Assembly (NCBI RefSeq): GCF_023715705.1
Contig: NZ_JAMBOS010000004.1
Span: 186,001 to 250,000 of the forward strand
Source: Halalkalibacter oceani
Lineage (GTDB): Bacteria; Bacillota; Bacilli; Bacillales; Bacillaceae_D
Direction: 5' to 3'
DNA: 64,000 nt
In this document: in pieces, positions 51,868 through 61,438 of the stretch
How the letters are laid out: every line of letters starts with the position of its first letter
Numbering within the stretch: position 1 is the stretch's first letter
Notes under the pieces: generated by a model
Databases searched by the model: none
Seen by the model: only the letters and a program-made list of their open reading frames with translations
Told to the model about the DNA's origin: nothing
Position numbers and translations under genes: made by a program

Positions 51868-53238
51868 CTATTGCACTGTCTCCCCCGCTCCGGCGAAGAA
51901 TTCTTCGTAGAGAGCGCGTACAGCACGGTCGGCATCCTCCTGATGGACGCCGAGCACGAGACTGACTTCGGAAGAGCCCTGGTTGATCATCTCGATATTG
52001 ACATTGGCCCGGGCCAATGCTGCCGTTGCTCTGGCGGAGACACCAACGGTATTATGCATCCCTTCACCGACGATCATCACCATCGCAAAATCCTTCTCGA
52101 CATACACATCATCGACGCAAAGCTCTTCGCGAATCCGCTTGATGATGCGCGCTTCCATATCGGGCGTCAGCTGATTCTGACGAAGGATGACGGACGTATC
52201 ATCAATCCCGGAAGGAATATGCTCATAGGACAGGCATTCATCCTCCAAAATTTGCAGCAGTTTACGGCCAAAGCCGACTTCCCGGTTCATCAGGTACTTG
52301 CGCACATAAATCGTGGAGAAGCCTTCATCCGCCGCTATGCCGATGACCGGATTCAAAAAATATTCCCGCTCTGAAATAATCATCGTACCGGAGGAAGATG
52401 GATTATTCGTATTTTTCACGCAAACCGGAATCCGTTTGCGGAAGGCTGGAATCAGCGCCTCGTCATGAAAGACGGAAAATCCGGCATAGGACAGCTCACG
52501 CATTTCGCGATAGGTCATCCGCTTAATCTTGACCGGGTTGGCGACCACATTCGGATTGGCCGCAAAAACCGAATCAACATCGGTGAAATTTTCGTATAGA
52601 TCAGCTTCCACTCCGGCTGCGAGGATCGAACCGGTAATGTCTGAACCGCCGCGCGGGAACGTGACCAGCTTACCTTCCTTCGAGTACCCGAAAAAGCCGG
52701 GAAATACGATGATTTCCTTCGTATCACGCAGCTTCGCCAAATGATCAAACGCTTCCGGCAACACCTGGGCATTGCCTGGCTCGTCACTGACATATAAGCC
52801 GGCTTCCTGCGGATTCAAATAAACCGCATTCAGGCCGAGACTTTGAAAATAATTGGCAATCAATTTCGCATTATTGTCTTCACCGCTTGCTTTGATCAAA
52901 TCCATGAACGATTCCGGCTGATTGCGGTCAAACTCAAGACGCTTTCTCAAATCGGCTTCGATTGTTGCGACAATATCATCGCCCACTCCTAAGCCTGTCG
53001 CAATGTCCGCATAACGCGCCACGACAGCCTCCAGCGCGTCCTCCGTATCCCCCTGGCTCAACGCCTCCTCAGCAAGACGTATCAGCAGATCCGTTACTTT
53101 CGTATCGGCACTGCTCCGCTTTCCTGGAGCAGAAACGACGATAATTTTTCGCTCTTTATCAGCAGCAACGATATCGGCAACTTTCTTTATTTGCTCCGCG
53201 CTCGCAACAGAGGTACCCCCAAATTTTGCTACTTTCAT
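51868..53238 (-). CDS. Aspartate kinase (YclM/ThrD-like)
   Basis: First step of threonine, methionine and lysine synthesis from aspartate. 456 residues, the length of the B. subtilis YclM (aspartokinase III) type. Catalytic motif MKVAKFGGTSVAS, GGSDITGS and the C-terminal pair of ACT regulatory domains (TIYVRKYLMNREVGF, and NTVGVSARATAALARANVNIEMINQGSSE). GGAGAG lies upstream of the ATG. No riboswitch seen in the leader. Confidence 0.92.
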   Translation of the reverse strand: MKVAKFGGTSVASAEQIKKVADIVAADKERKIIVVSAPGKRSSADTKVTDLLIRLAEEALSQGDTEDALEAVVARYADIATGLGVGDDIVATIEADLRKRLEFDRNQPESFMDLIKASGEDNNAKLIANYFQSLGLNAVYLNPQEAGLYVSDEPGNAQVLPEAFDHLAKLRDTKEIIVFPGFFGYSKEGKLVTFPRGGSDITGSILAAGVEADLYENFTDVDSVFAANPNVVANPVKIKRMTYREMRELSYAGFSVFHDEALIPAFRKRIPVCVKNTNNPSSSGTMIISEREYFLNPVIGIAADEGFSTIYVRKYLMNREVGFGRKLLQILEDECLSYEHIPSGIDDTSVILRQNQLTPDMEARIIKRIREELCVDDVYVEKDFAMVMIVGEGMHNTVGVSARATAALARANVNIEMINQGSSEVSLVLGVHQEDADRAVRALYEEFFAGAGETVQ

Positions 53239-53439
53239 GTTTGCTCTCCAGCTCCTTATTTCAGCATTTCTCTCTACTATCAGTTATTAGAACATTCCAA
53301 CTATACCATATGTAGATTATCCCGAAAAGACCCACATAATCGATTTTTGCAAGAGATCCAAGGCTCACTGGGCATCAGTACAGATGACATCTTTCTTCCA
53401 TACAATTAGCTCTTCTGGATAGAGGATACGTACCGATCT
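53239..53439. other. Intergenic region before aspartokinase
   Basis: No reading frame or obvious riboswitch fold; probably the aspartokinase promoter. Confidence 0.35.
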
Positions 53440-53727
53440 CTACTGAAAGATCGCAATCAAAAACGGCTTTCGTTCGGTCGCCAATTCCTGATCCGTACAA
53501 CTTGATTCACTAAGATAAGATAATTGGCGGGCCTGGGCAAGCGTTGTTTCTTCCAGATTATTGGTCAAATCAGCCTGATCAAAGCAAGCAGGGGCACTAT
53601 ACACTTTTTTTGTATGATCAATGACGACCCGCGCATCCTCTGACGGACCGACTGATACCGGAATCACAAAGCCGAGAATGAGCAACACGACAGCTCCACC
53701 TATTAACGCAATTGTCCCTTTTTTCAT
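53440..53727 (-). CDS. Hypothetical membrane-anchored protein
   Basis: 95-residue protein with an N-terminal membrane helix (IALIGGAVVLLILGFVIPV) and an extracytoplasmic part with two Cys (SAPACFDQADL, SESSCTDQEL), which may form a disulfide. Not recognised. GTAGG lies upstream of the ATG. Confidence 0.6.
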   Translation of the reverse strand: MKKGTIALIGGAVVLLILGFVIPVSVGPSEDARVVIDHTKKVYSAPACFDQADLTNNLEETTLAQARQLSYLSESSCTDQELATERKPFLIAIFQ

Positions 53728-53906
53728 ATTAAACCTACTTTCTTGTCTCTTTTTCCCTTTGTAGTGTAATATGGAGGGAGCGTCAATGCAATACTATTGA
53801 CTTACTTAGCCGTCTTTCTTACTATTTGAATATTGGATAGAAAAAAAGCGAGGAAACATAAGCTAGGTCCAGATAGAAAACATGAATTTTCAGGAGTGAT
53901 GAGTAG

Positions 53907-54791
53907 ATGAAACGTTCGTTACCACCAAAGGCTGAGCGTCATCGTCACTTTGGTTCTGTCGATCCGATTGTCGGCAGCAAGCCAACGGACAAAGAGAAGA
54001 TGCCAGACCTTCAAAATAAACCAGATGATTTTTATTTTCCGATTCAACAGGTTGGCATTTCCAACGTTAAATATCCGGTGATGATTGAAGCGGAGCTTGC
54101 ACCGACGACGCAGACAACAACGGCGGAGTTCGCATTGACAACAAGCCTCGAACAGGATTTTAAAGGAATTAATATGAGCCGTTTAACCGAACAGCTCCAT
54201 CTCTTTTTCCAAACCCACCTGCTTTCGGTTGAAACGCTGCGCGAGTTTACAGCGATTTTAGCGAAGGAAATGAAGCAGTCGAGCTCGAACGTTCGCGTGA
54301 CGTTTCCGTGGTTCTTTACGAAATCAAGTCCCGCTCTGCAAAAGGAAGGGATGGCTCACGCCGACGTGACCTATGATGTCACCTATGATGAAAAACAGGG
54401 CTATCAATCGACGATTACCTTAACAGCCGCTGTCACCACGCTCTGTCCGTGCTCGAAGGAGATCAGTGAGTACAGTGCCCATAATCAACGTGGCTTTGTC
54501 ACCATGACGGTGACGGTCGACGAGGCAGTGGAAACTGACTGGAAGACGGTTTTATTAGAAGCGGCGGAAACAAATGCCAGCTCGATTCTCTATCCAGTGC
54601 TGAAGCGTCCTGATGAAAAGGCCGTAACCGAGCACGCTTATGAAAACCCGCGCTTTGTCGAAGATCTGGCTCGTCTTGTCGCCGCCGACCTTTATGAGCA
54701 CGAGGCGGTAAAAGCTTTTGAAATCGAATGCCGCAATGAGGAATCGATCCATCAGCATGACGCGATTGCCCGGTTATCGTTTGTAAAATAA
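53907..54791 (+). CDS. folE2: GTP cyclohydrolase FolE2 (type IB)
   Basis: Converts GTP to dihydroneopterin triphosphate, the first step of folate synthesis. This type is metal-flexible and used when zinc is scarce. 294 residues; active-site Cys in VTTLCPCSKEIS, SAHNQRGFVTM and YENPRFVED are family hallmarks. AGGAGTGAT before the ATG. No Zur-box match found upstream. Monocistronic. Confidence 0.93.
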   Translation: MKRSLPPKAERHRHFGSVDPIVGSKPTDKEKMPDLQNKPDDFYFPIQQVGISNVKYPVMIEAELAPTTQTTTAEFALTTSLEQDFKGINMSRLTEQLHLFFQTHLLSVETLREFTAILAKEMKQSSSNVRVTFPWFFTKSSPALQKEGMAHADVTYDVTYDEKQGYQSTITLTAAVTTLCPCSKEISEYSAHNQRGFVTMTVTVDEAVETDWKTVLLEAAETNASSILYPVLKRPDEKAVTEHAYENPRFVEDLARLVAADLYEHEAVKAFEIECRNEESIHQHDAIARLSFVK

Positions 54792-54827
54792 AAGATCCCC
54801 ACACAGGGGGACAATGTCATTATATGA

Positions 54828-54865
54828 ATAAAGCAGGAAGGCAGTGTTCCTTTCCTGCTTTATTC
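54828..54865. terminator. Bidirectional hairpin between folE2 and the epimerase operon
   Basis: AATAAAGCAGGAA and TTCCTGCTTTATT arms, 37 bases after folE2; lacks a long T tail. Confidence 0.6.
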
Positions 54866-55009
54866 AGGTTGAAAATTCGGTTCACCACCGCTCCGCTAAC
54901 AACCGTATTGCTTTCCTTCCTTCATCCCGATTCGACATTCGGCAATACTTCACTGTCTTTTTCTCTATTTACTCCTCTGTCGGTAGGCTTTCGACCTTCC
55001 TTTAGGCTT

Positions 55010-56032
55010 TCACTGTGTTCCTTTCATTTTTCGAACAGCAGCCAACTTGCTTTCATGCCGGTCGGCATTGACTTCATTTCTCTTTTTCAATTCAGTTTTC
55101 AGCCAGGTGAAATACGCTTCGAGTGACTCCCTGAAGTCGGCAGACGGCTTGTAACCGATCTGCTCTTTATAAATGGAAACAAGCGGCCCCCTGATTGGCG
55201 CCTGAAGCACGAATGGCTCTGCTCCTTTGCCGACGCGGATGTTGCTTTCGGGACATTTTTGCTGAAGAAATTCAATAATCTCCTGATTGCCGTATAATTG
55301 TTCACTGCTTAAATGCACGCATGGAGGTGCCTCATCTGTTTCGAGCAGGCGGACGATCCCTTCCGTCACATCATCAACATAGGTGAAATTGGCGATGAAA
55401 TCCCGACCTGTGCGCTCTTCTAATTGATTTTCAGTTAGAACTTTATATGTGTAATAAGCAATTGGTCCATTGCTCCAGCGTGGCTCTTTCACTGTCGGTA
55501 ATGGGCCGAACACCCAGGAGACGCGAATGTTGATCGTTTCCATACCATAATTTACACGGTAGCAATGCAGCAATTCTTCGCTTAGCCGCTTCGTTGTGGC
55601 GTACGTATTCATCGGTGTCGCCGGCACCGTTTCATCAATTGGATCGGTTGATGTCTGTTTCCCGAAGACCGAACCGGAGCCGATATAAATGAACTTTTGA
55701 ATGTGATGAATTCTCGCCAGCTCCAATAAGGTTAATGTGCCGATTGTGTTCGTCTCCACGGCATCAGTGGGATGAGCTTTGCAATACATTCCATTTAAAT
55801 TAGCCGCTGAATGGATGATCGCATCAAAGCGATGCTTCGCAAAAAGCTCGGTAACAGTAAAATGGTTTGTCACATCCCCTTCTTCAAATTCAATCGAATC
55901 ACTCCCGTCAAAGAAATCCGTTTCCCGCTCAATCGTTTTATCGAACAGCACGACCTGATGCCCTTCGTGCGCCAGCCTTTTTACCGCATTCGCTCCGATT
56001 AGGCCGAATCCGCCCGTAACTAAAATTTTCAT
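55010..56032 (-). CDS. NAD-dependent sugar epimerase/dehydratase
   Basis: 340-residue extended-SDR enzyme. Nucleotide motif VTGGFGLIGANAV, catalytic Tyr-x3-Lys in NTYATTKRLSEE, and VRVSWVFGP. Acts on a nucleotide sugar or uronate-type substrate; a uronate-dehydrogenase-like role would suit the operon. Last gene of the nine-gene minus-strand operon. Confidence 0.87.
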   Translation of the reverse strand: MKILVTGGFGLIGANAVKRLAHEGHQVVLFDKTIERETDFFDGSDSIEFEEGDVTNHFTVTELFAKHRFDAIIHSAANLNGMYCKAHPTDAVETNTIGTLTLLELARIHHIQKFIYIGSGSVFGKQTSTDPIDETVPATPMNTYATTKRLSEELLHCYRVNYGMETINIRVSWVFGPLPTVKEPRWSNGPIAYYTYKVLTENQLEERTGRDFIANFTYVDDVTEGIVRLLETDEAPPCVHLSSEQLYGNQEIIEFLQQKCPESNIRVGKGAEPFVLQAPIRGPLVSIYKEQIGYKPSADFRESLEAYFTWLKTELKKRNEVNADRHESKLAAVRKMKGTQ

Positions 56033-56062
56033 CTGTCAAGCTCCTCTCTGTATACGTCTTTA

Positions 56063-56947
56063 TTACTCCACCTCTTCAATATCAGCGCAAATTTGTTTGA
56101 AAATAGCCGTATAATCAATGCCTCCCCCGTATTGATCAACCAATCGGGCAAACATCTCTTCTGTTTTCCGTAAAAGCGGCAAATCGAGCCCTTCCTCCTG
56201 CGCTTTATCGACAGCAAGACGGACATCCTTCAGCAGCAGCTCTGCCTTAAAGCTTGGAGAGTAGTCACCAGCGATCATTCCAGCTGCCTTATGCTCCAAA
56301 TGCCAGCAGTTCGCTCCTCCCGACTGCAAAACATCACGCACATGATAAAGGTCGAGCTCTTCCTTTTTGGCAACCGCCAGCGCCTCACTCATCGTCGTCA
56401 CCGTACCGGCGACCATGATTTGGTTACAAATTTTCGTTGTTTGTCCGGCACCGCTTCCTCCCATATAAGTAACCCTTCCCCCTAATACGTCGAGGACATC
56501 CTTCACTGCATCAAAATGAGGCCGATCGCCCCCAACCATAATGGATAAGGTGCCTGCTTCCGCTCCCGTCCGGCCCCCGCTCACCGGGGCATCGATAAAG
56601 CCGACTCCTTTTTCCTGGAAAGCCTCGTGGATTTCTTTCGTGACCTTTGGCGAGATACTGCTCATATCAATCACGATCGTCCCCGGTGCTGCATAGTGAA
56701 TCACCGCCTCTGCGCCATCTGTTAAAGCTGCTTTGACATGAGGAGAATTCGGAAGCATCGTAATCACAATCTCATTTCGTTCGACCAGCTGTTCAATCGT
56801 CTGCGCTTCTTTCGCACCTTGTCTGACCATTTCCCTGACCGGCGATTCCACCAAATCAAAAACGGTTACATCATAGCCAGCTTGTATTAAATTACCTGCC
56901 ATTGGTTTTCCCATAATCCCCAATCCGATAAACGCGATTTTCTTCAT
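56063..56947 (-). CDS. 3-hydroxyisobutyrate dehydrogenase-family reductase (GarR/GlxR-like)
   Basis: 294-residue beta-hydroxyacid dehydrogenase. Cofactor motif FIGLGIMGKPMAGNL, family signature FIDAPVSGGRTGAEAGTLSIMVGG and the catalytic Lys in GAGQTTKICNQIM. In sugar-acid operons the type usually reduces tartronate semialdehyde (GarR) or oxidises a related hydroxy acid. AAGGAGAG before the ATG. Confidence 0.9.
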   Translation of the reverse strand: MKKIAFIGLGIMGKPMAGNLIQAGYDVTVFDLVESPVREMVRQGAKEAQTIEQLVERNEIVITMLPNSPHVKAALTDGAEAVIHYAAPGTIVIDMSSISPKVTKEIHEAFQEKGVGFIDAPVSGGRTGAEAGTLSIMVGGDRPHFDAVKDVLDVLGGRVTYMGGSGAGQTTKICNQIMVAGTVTTMSEALAVAKKEELDLYHVRDVLQSGGANCWHLEHKAAGMIAGDYSPSFKAELLLKDVRLAVDKAQEEGLDLPLLRKTEEMFARLVDQYGGGIDYTAIFKQICADIEEVE

Positions 56948-57035
56948 GCCCTCTCTCCTTGTCTCTTCGTTTTACAGAAGAAAGCCAGAAGTCACAATTT
57001 CTCTCACTTCCAGCCTTTTCTTCTTATCAGAGCCG

Positions 57036-58100
57036 CTACTCCGCCGCTCGAATCCGCTCGACGAGGTCCGGTGCCCACTCACCTTCAAATTGTTCTACGA
57101 TGTTGCTCTCCTCAAGCTTTCTGGCGAAAGCATCACGGTCAACGTCATCAATAATCGTCGTTCCGTCATCGATGATCTGCTGTCTGTAGACTTCCTCGTT
57201 TTCTTTGACGAGCTGCTTCTGATAAGTACCGGCTTCTTCAATTGCTTCAACGACCTGCGCCTGCATCTCTTCAGGGAAGCTTTCAAACGTATCATTGTTG
57301 ATGACAACGACCATCGGCGCAATTAAATGCTGCGTCGTCATCACATAATTTTGCACCTCATGCAGCTTCGATGTATAAATCATATCGAGCGGGTTTTCCT
57401 GGCCGTCAACTGTTCTTTGCTCGAGCGCCACGTACAATTGATCAAATGCCATCGGCGTCGGGTTGGCGCCAAGAATTTTCCACGCTTCCACCACTAATGG
57501 AATTTCGGGAACTCTCAGTTTCATTCCATTTAAATCTTCCGGCGACCGGATTTCCATATTGGCCGTCAAGTTCCGCGGCCCGCGGTGCCAGTAATCCAAA
57601 ATGCTCGAATTAAGTGACTCGTTGATCGCTGCATTAATTTCATCGCCGACTTCTCCGTCAAGCACGCGATCCAAATGGTCGGTGTCCTTAATTAAAAACG
57701 GCAATGACAAACCGCTGTATTCCGGAGCGAACATCCCGAAGATCGCATCGCCGGTGATGACCATATCGACGGTTTGCAGCGACATCCCCTCAAGCAAATC
57801 GCGTTCACCGCCGAGCTGGGCATTGGCGAAAATGTTTACCGTCAGCTCCCCACCCGTTTTTTCTTCAATCAGTTCCTTGAACTTCCGCGCGCCTAAATCC
57901 GTCTCACTGTCCGTCGCGTTAATATAGCCGATATCAATCGAGTAACTGCCGCCGCCTTCAGCCGGTGCTTCCTCTCCCTGATCACCGCTGCCCGCACCTG
58001 GCTCCGCTTCCGTCTGAGTGTCGGAGCTTCCGCCACAGGCAGCAAGCAGCAAGGCAAAGAGCAAGGCCATACCAATAAAGAAAAATTTCGCTTTCATCAT
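57036..58100 (-). CDS. dctP: TRAP transporter substrate-binding lipoprotein DctP
   Basis: 354-residue lipoprotein (lipobox LLAACGG) of the DctP family. It captures a C4-dicarboxylate or sugar acid outside the membrane; NGMKLRVPEIPL contains the conserved Arg that binds the substrate carboxylate. ATG 58100 or 58097 (AAGGAGGG upstream favours the second). Its own short leader lies after dctM. Confidence 0.93.
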   Translation of the reverse strand: MMKAKFFFIGMALLFALLLAACGGSSDTQTEAEPGAGSGDQGEEAPAEGGGSYSIDIGYINATDSETDLGARKFKELIEEKTGGELTVNIFANAQLGGERDLLEGMSLQTVDMVITGDAIFGMFAPEYSGLSLPFLIKDTDHLDRVLDGEVGDEINAAINESLNSSILDYWHRGPRNLTANMEIRSPEDLNGMKLRVPEIPLVVEAWKILGANPTPMAFDQLYVALEQRTVDGQENPLDMIYTSKLHEVQNYVMTTQHLIAPMVVVINNDTFESFPEEMQAQVVEAIEEAGTYQKQLVKENEEVYRQQIIDDGTTIIDDVDRDAFARKLEESNIVEQFEGEWAPDLVERIRAAE

Positions 58101-58204
58101 GAACCCTCCTTAAATTGTATAAGCAGCAAGGAATAAGCGCAGTGAGATGACTTCACAAAACCCGGCACCCCTCCTTTCAATAGCAGGTCTTCGTAAGTTT
58201 AGTT

Positions 58205-59476
58205 TTACAGAAGGTTCGGCAGCCAAAGACTAATCACCGGTAAAAACGTTAATATGAGCAGGTTAATAATCAGGACGAGTAAGAAAGGCAAAATCCCTTT
58301 CGTAATTTCTTCGAGTGAAATCCCGGCGATCCGGCTTGAGATGAACAAATTGACGCCAACTGGCGGTGTCACCATTCCCATCGCTAAATTGACGATCATA
58401 ATAATGCCGAAGTGAACCGGGTCGACGCCAAACGTTAATGCAACCGGCAAAAGAATCGGCGCTAATATAATAATCGCCGCACTCGTCTCAAAGAACATAC
58501 CGATAAAAAAGAGAAACAGATTGACGAGCAGAAGGAAGATAACTTTACTAGTCGTGAAATCGGTAATAAGCGAAGCCGCTTGCTGCGGAATCATCCCCTT
58601 TGTCATAATCCAGCCAAACAGTCCGGCAGCCGAAACAATGATCATAATAATTGCTGATAGAACAGCTGATTCTCCGAGGATTGGCAGGAGATCCTTCAAT
58701 TTAATTTCTTTATAAATCCATAAGCCGACGATCAGGGCATAGACAACTGATACGGCCGCAGCTTCTGTCGGTGTGAAGATTCCTCCATAGATCCCGCCTA
58801 AAATAATGACAGGCATCAGCAAGGCCAGCGTCGACTCCTTCAAAGCGACCCATTTATCCTTCCATGTCGTCTTGACATCGTTCGGATAGCCTTTGATTTT
58901 GGCAAGGATCGTAACGGTAATCACGAGCAGCAGCCCGATAATCAGCCCGGGAATAATCCCGGCCAGAAACATTGCACCAATCGACGTTCCGGTTGACACC
59001 CCGTAGAGAATCATCGGAATACTCGGCGGAATAATGACGCCCAGCTCCCCGGAAACGGCCTGGGATGCGGCGGCAAACCGCTTGCTGTAGCCCTTCTTGA
59101 TCATCGCCGGGATAAGAATCGCTCCTAAGGCGGCAACAGTTGCCGCACTGGAGCCGGAAATCGCCCCAAAGAGCATCGAGGCGACGATTGTCACGACTGC
59201 CAATCCACCTGACAGATGCCCGATAAACGCTGATGCCAGATTGACGAGACGCCGTGAAATTCCTCCGGTCCCCATGATTTTTCCGGCCAATACGAAAAAG
59301 GGCACCGCCAGCAGCGCAAAGGAATCAATCGAAGTAAACATCCGCTGAATTAATAATTCAAACGGCAGGTTTCCATCAATAAGAATCGCGACGATAGAAG
59401 AGAGGCCAAGGGAAAAAGCGATCGGGACACTCAGCAGCATCAGCACAAGCAAAGTAATAAACATAAAGAGCGCCAT
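58205..59476 (-). CDS. dctM: TRAP transporter large permease DctM
   Basis: 423-residue membrane protein with about 12 segments; the catalytic transport subunit, using a sodium gradient. Hallmarks: IIPPSIPMILYGVSTGTSIGAMFLAG and NLAMGMVTPPVGVNLF. Begins 1 base from the end of dctQ. Confidence 0.95.
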   Translation of the reverse strand: MALFMFITLLVLMLLSVPIAFSLGLSSIVAILIDGNLPFELLIQRMFTSIDSFALLAVPFFVLAGKIMGTGGISRRLVNLASAFIGHLSGGLAVVTIVASMLFGAISGSSAATVAALGAILIPAMIKKGYSKRFAAASQAVSGELGVIIPPSIPMILYGVSTGTSIGAMFLAGIIPGLIIGLLLVITVTILAKIKGYPNDVKTTWKDKWVALKESTLALLMPVIILGGIYGGIFTPTEAAAVSVVYALIVGLWIYKEIKLKDLLPILGESAVLSAIIMIIVSAAGLFGWIMTKGMIPQQAASLITDFTTSKVIFLLLVNLFLFFIGMFFETSAAIIILAPILLPVALTFGVDPVHFGIIMIVNLAMGMVTPPVGVNLFISSRIAGISLEEITKGILPFLLVLIINLLILTFLPVISLWLPNLL

Positions 59477-59477
59477 C

Positions 59478-59972
59478 TCACTCTCCCCTTTCTTCTACTT
59501 GAAACGTGCGGATCAGCACACTGAATAAGTTCAATAAAATCAGAAATCCACCGACCGGAATCGCTGCATACGGGATCCACATCGGAAGCCGCAATGCTGT
59601 CGAGCGCTGAACAGCGACTTCCTGAACCATGCTGAAGCCATAAATGATTAAATAGAGACAAAAAACAATTGAGAAAAAGAGAACCATGACTCGGAAAGCC
59701 TTTTCGATTTTTTCCGGAATGAGCTGCATAATCGCCTCAACAGAGATCAGCTCCCGTCTGCCTGCCGCAATGCTCGCTCCGAGAAAGACAGACCAGATGC
59801 TAATATATTTCGTCGCCTCTTCAGTCCAGCTTAACGATTGGTTGAGCGCGTATCGGTAAAAAACTTGCGTACAAATAAAAAGCGTCATCACGCCAAGTAA
59901 AATCCCGACAAAGATCAGCATCCATTTGTTCAGACGCTCCATAAAACTGACATACGGTTTTAACAGCTGCAT
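59478..59972 (-). CDS. dctQ: TRAP transporter small permease DctQ
   Basis: 164-residue, four-helix membrane subunit (LIFVGILLGVMTLFICTQVFYRYALNQSLSWTEE contains the family motif region; written here in part as QVFYRYALNQSLSWTEE). Start ATG 59972 with GGGGAG 8 bases upstream; a GTG at 59981 is in frame. Confidence 0.93.
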   Translation of the reverse strand: MQLLKPYVSFMERLNKWMLIFVGILLGVMTLFICTQVFYRYALNQSLSWTEEATKYISIWSVFLGASIAAGRRELISVEAIMQLIPEKIEKAFRVMVLFFSIVFCLYLIIYGFSMVQEVAVQRSTALRLPMWIPYAAIPVGGFLILLNLFSVLIRTFQVEERGE

Positions 59973-60189
59973 CTTCACCACTCCCCTTCTCTAAATTCTC
60001 CCAATGGTCCAGGCCGCCAGCAACAAGGAAGGCGCTTACTTTGCGAGGAACACGATCTACTACCATACTACTTGTATCTATATGCACCCTTGGGCGAAAT
60101 CTTTCAAAAAATCGATTCGCCAAAAAAAAGACCGTTAGAAGTAGGAAGATGATGTAATTGTCTATTATTTCCATCTATTCATTGCCAGA

Positions 60190-61416
60190 TTATGTGCTAA
60201 TAAGCGGTGTTTGATAGCGTGATACTCTCTTTGTCATATCCTCACGTTCAAACACTTCCGGACGTAACGCGGTCCCGAGACCAGGCCCTTCCAGCGGGTA
60301 AACATAGCCGGCCTTGACGACAGGGACTTCCGTAACCAGCTCCTTATACCAGCCTGAATAAAATGCACGCACGCATTCCTGGACAAAGGCGTTTGGCGCA
60401 TTAATCGTTAAATGGACATCGACGGCAAAGGAGACCGGACCGACACAATCATGCGGGGTAACGGGAACTTCATACGTCTCGGCAAGTGTCGCGATCCGTT
60501 TCCCTTCTGAAATCCCCCCGGTAAACGTTGGATCAAAAATGATGACGCCCGCTGCATTCCGCTCTAAAATATCGCGGAATGCCCAACGCGTTCCGAGCGT
60601 TTCACTCGCCGCTGTCCGCACCCGCGTCGAGCGGGCAAACTCCTGCAGCGCATCAAGATTATCCATGTTAATCGGGTCCTCATACCAGAACGGCTCAAAT
60701 TCCTCAAGCGCTTGCGCGATCTGCTTCGCTGTCGGCAAATCCCATAACGAGTGCAACTCCACCATAATTTCGATTTTGTTGCCGACCCGTTCCCGTATTT
60801 GCCTGAAAGGCTCGAGTGCTTTGTTTAAGTCGGCCGGAGAAATATAACGGCCTTTCGTTGCTTCCGCATATAAATCGAACGGCCAGATTTTCATTCCCAT
60901 AAACCCTTCCTCAACTAGACTTTCAGCTAAGTCCCCGGCATGATAGAGAAAGCCGTCAAGATCCTCATATGGCCCTTGTGCATCACCGACCCCCCAGTTA
61001 TCAACCGGAAGACTGGCGTGCTTCGGGCGCTTGCGCGTATAATGATAGCCGGCACACGTATTGTAGGCTTTGATTTTCTCGCGGCATTTCCCGCCAAGCA
61101 GCTGATAGATTGGCTGCTTCGTGACCTGGCCGAAAATATCCCAAAGCGCAATATCCAACGCAGACCGTCCGCGATTTTCGACTCCGGTGCTGCGGGAGCC
61201 GATAAAACCAACCATCGACTGCCAATGCCGCTCAATCGTCAGCGGGTCTTTTCCAAGAAGTACAGGCGCACCCGCTTCGTGAATCCAGGCTTCAACTGCT
61301 TCTGCGGCAAAATACGTTTCCCCAAGCCCGATGTGACCTTGATCGGTGTGAACCTGGACAAAACAAATATTCGGAAACTCTTCTAAACGGATCGTTTCAA
61401 TCTGAGTAATTTTCAT
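60190..61416 (-). CDS. GalD-like acid-sugar dehydratase (enolase superfamily)
   Basis: 408-residue enolase-superfamily enzyme. E220, E246 and E272 are the metal ligands, 26 residues apart, with H222 and H322 as acid-base residues. The spacing (26, 26, 50) matches D-galactonate dehydratase (D183, E209, E235, H285), although position 220 is Glu instead of Asp. It should dehydrate a sugar acid such as galactonate, mannonate or a relative. GGAGG 5 bases before the ATG. Confidence 0.88.
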   Translation of the reverse strand: MKITQIETIRLEEFPNICFVQVHTDQGHIGLGETYFAAEAVEAWIHEAGAPVLLGKDPLTIERHWQSMVGFIGSRSTGVENRGRSALDIALWDIFGQVTKQPIYQLLGGKCREKIKAYNTCAGYHYTRKRPKHASLPVDNWGVGDAQGPYEDLDGFLYHAGDLAESLVEEGFMGMKIWPFDLYAEATKGRYISPADLNKALEPFRQIRERVGNKIEIMVELHSLWDLPTAKQIAQALEEFEPFWYEDPINMDNLDALQEFARSTRVRTAASETLGTRWAFRDILERNAAGVIIFDPTFTGGISEGKRIATLAETYEVPVTPHDCVGPVSFAVDVHLTINAPNAFVQECVRAFYSGWYKELVTEVPVVKAGYVYPLEGPGLGTALRPEVFEREDMTKRVSRYQTPLIST

Positions 61417-61438
61417 TTTTTCCTCCGCTTTCTTATAT

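Noticed and set aside
53740-53906. Zur box before folE2
   Set aside because: No match to the Zur inverted-repeat consensus.
59821-60174. 117-codon minus-strand frame between dctQ and the dehydratase gene
   Set aside because: It overlaps the start of dctQ in another frame and has no ribosome site; only its first 20 residues look hydrophobic.
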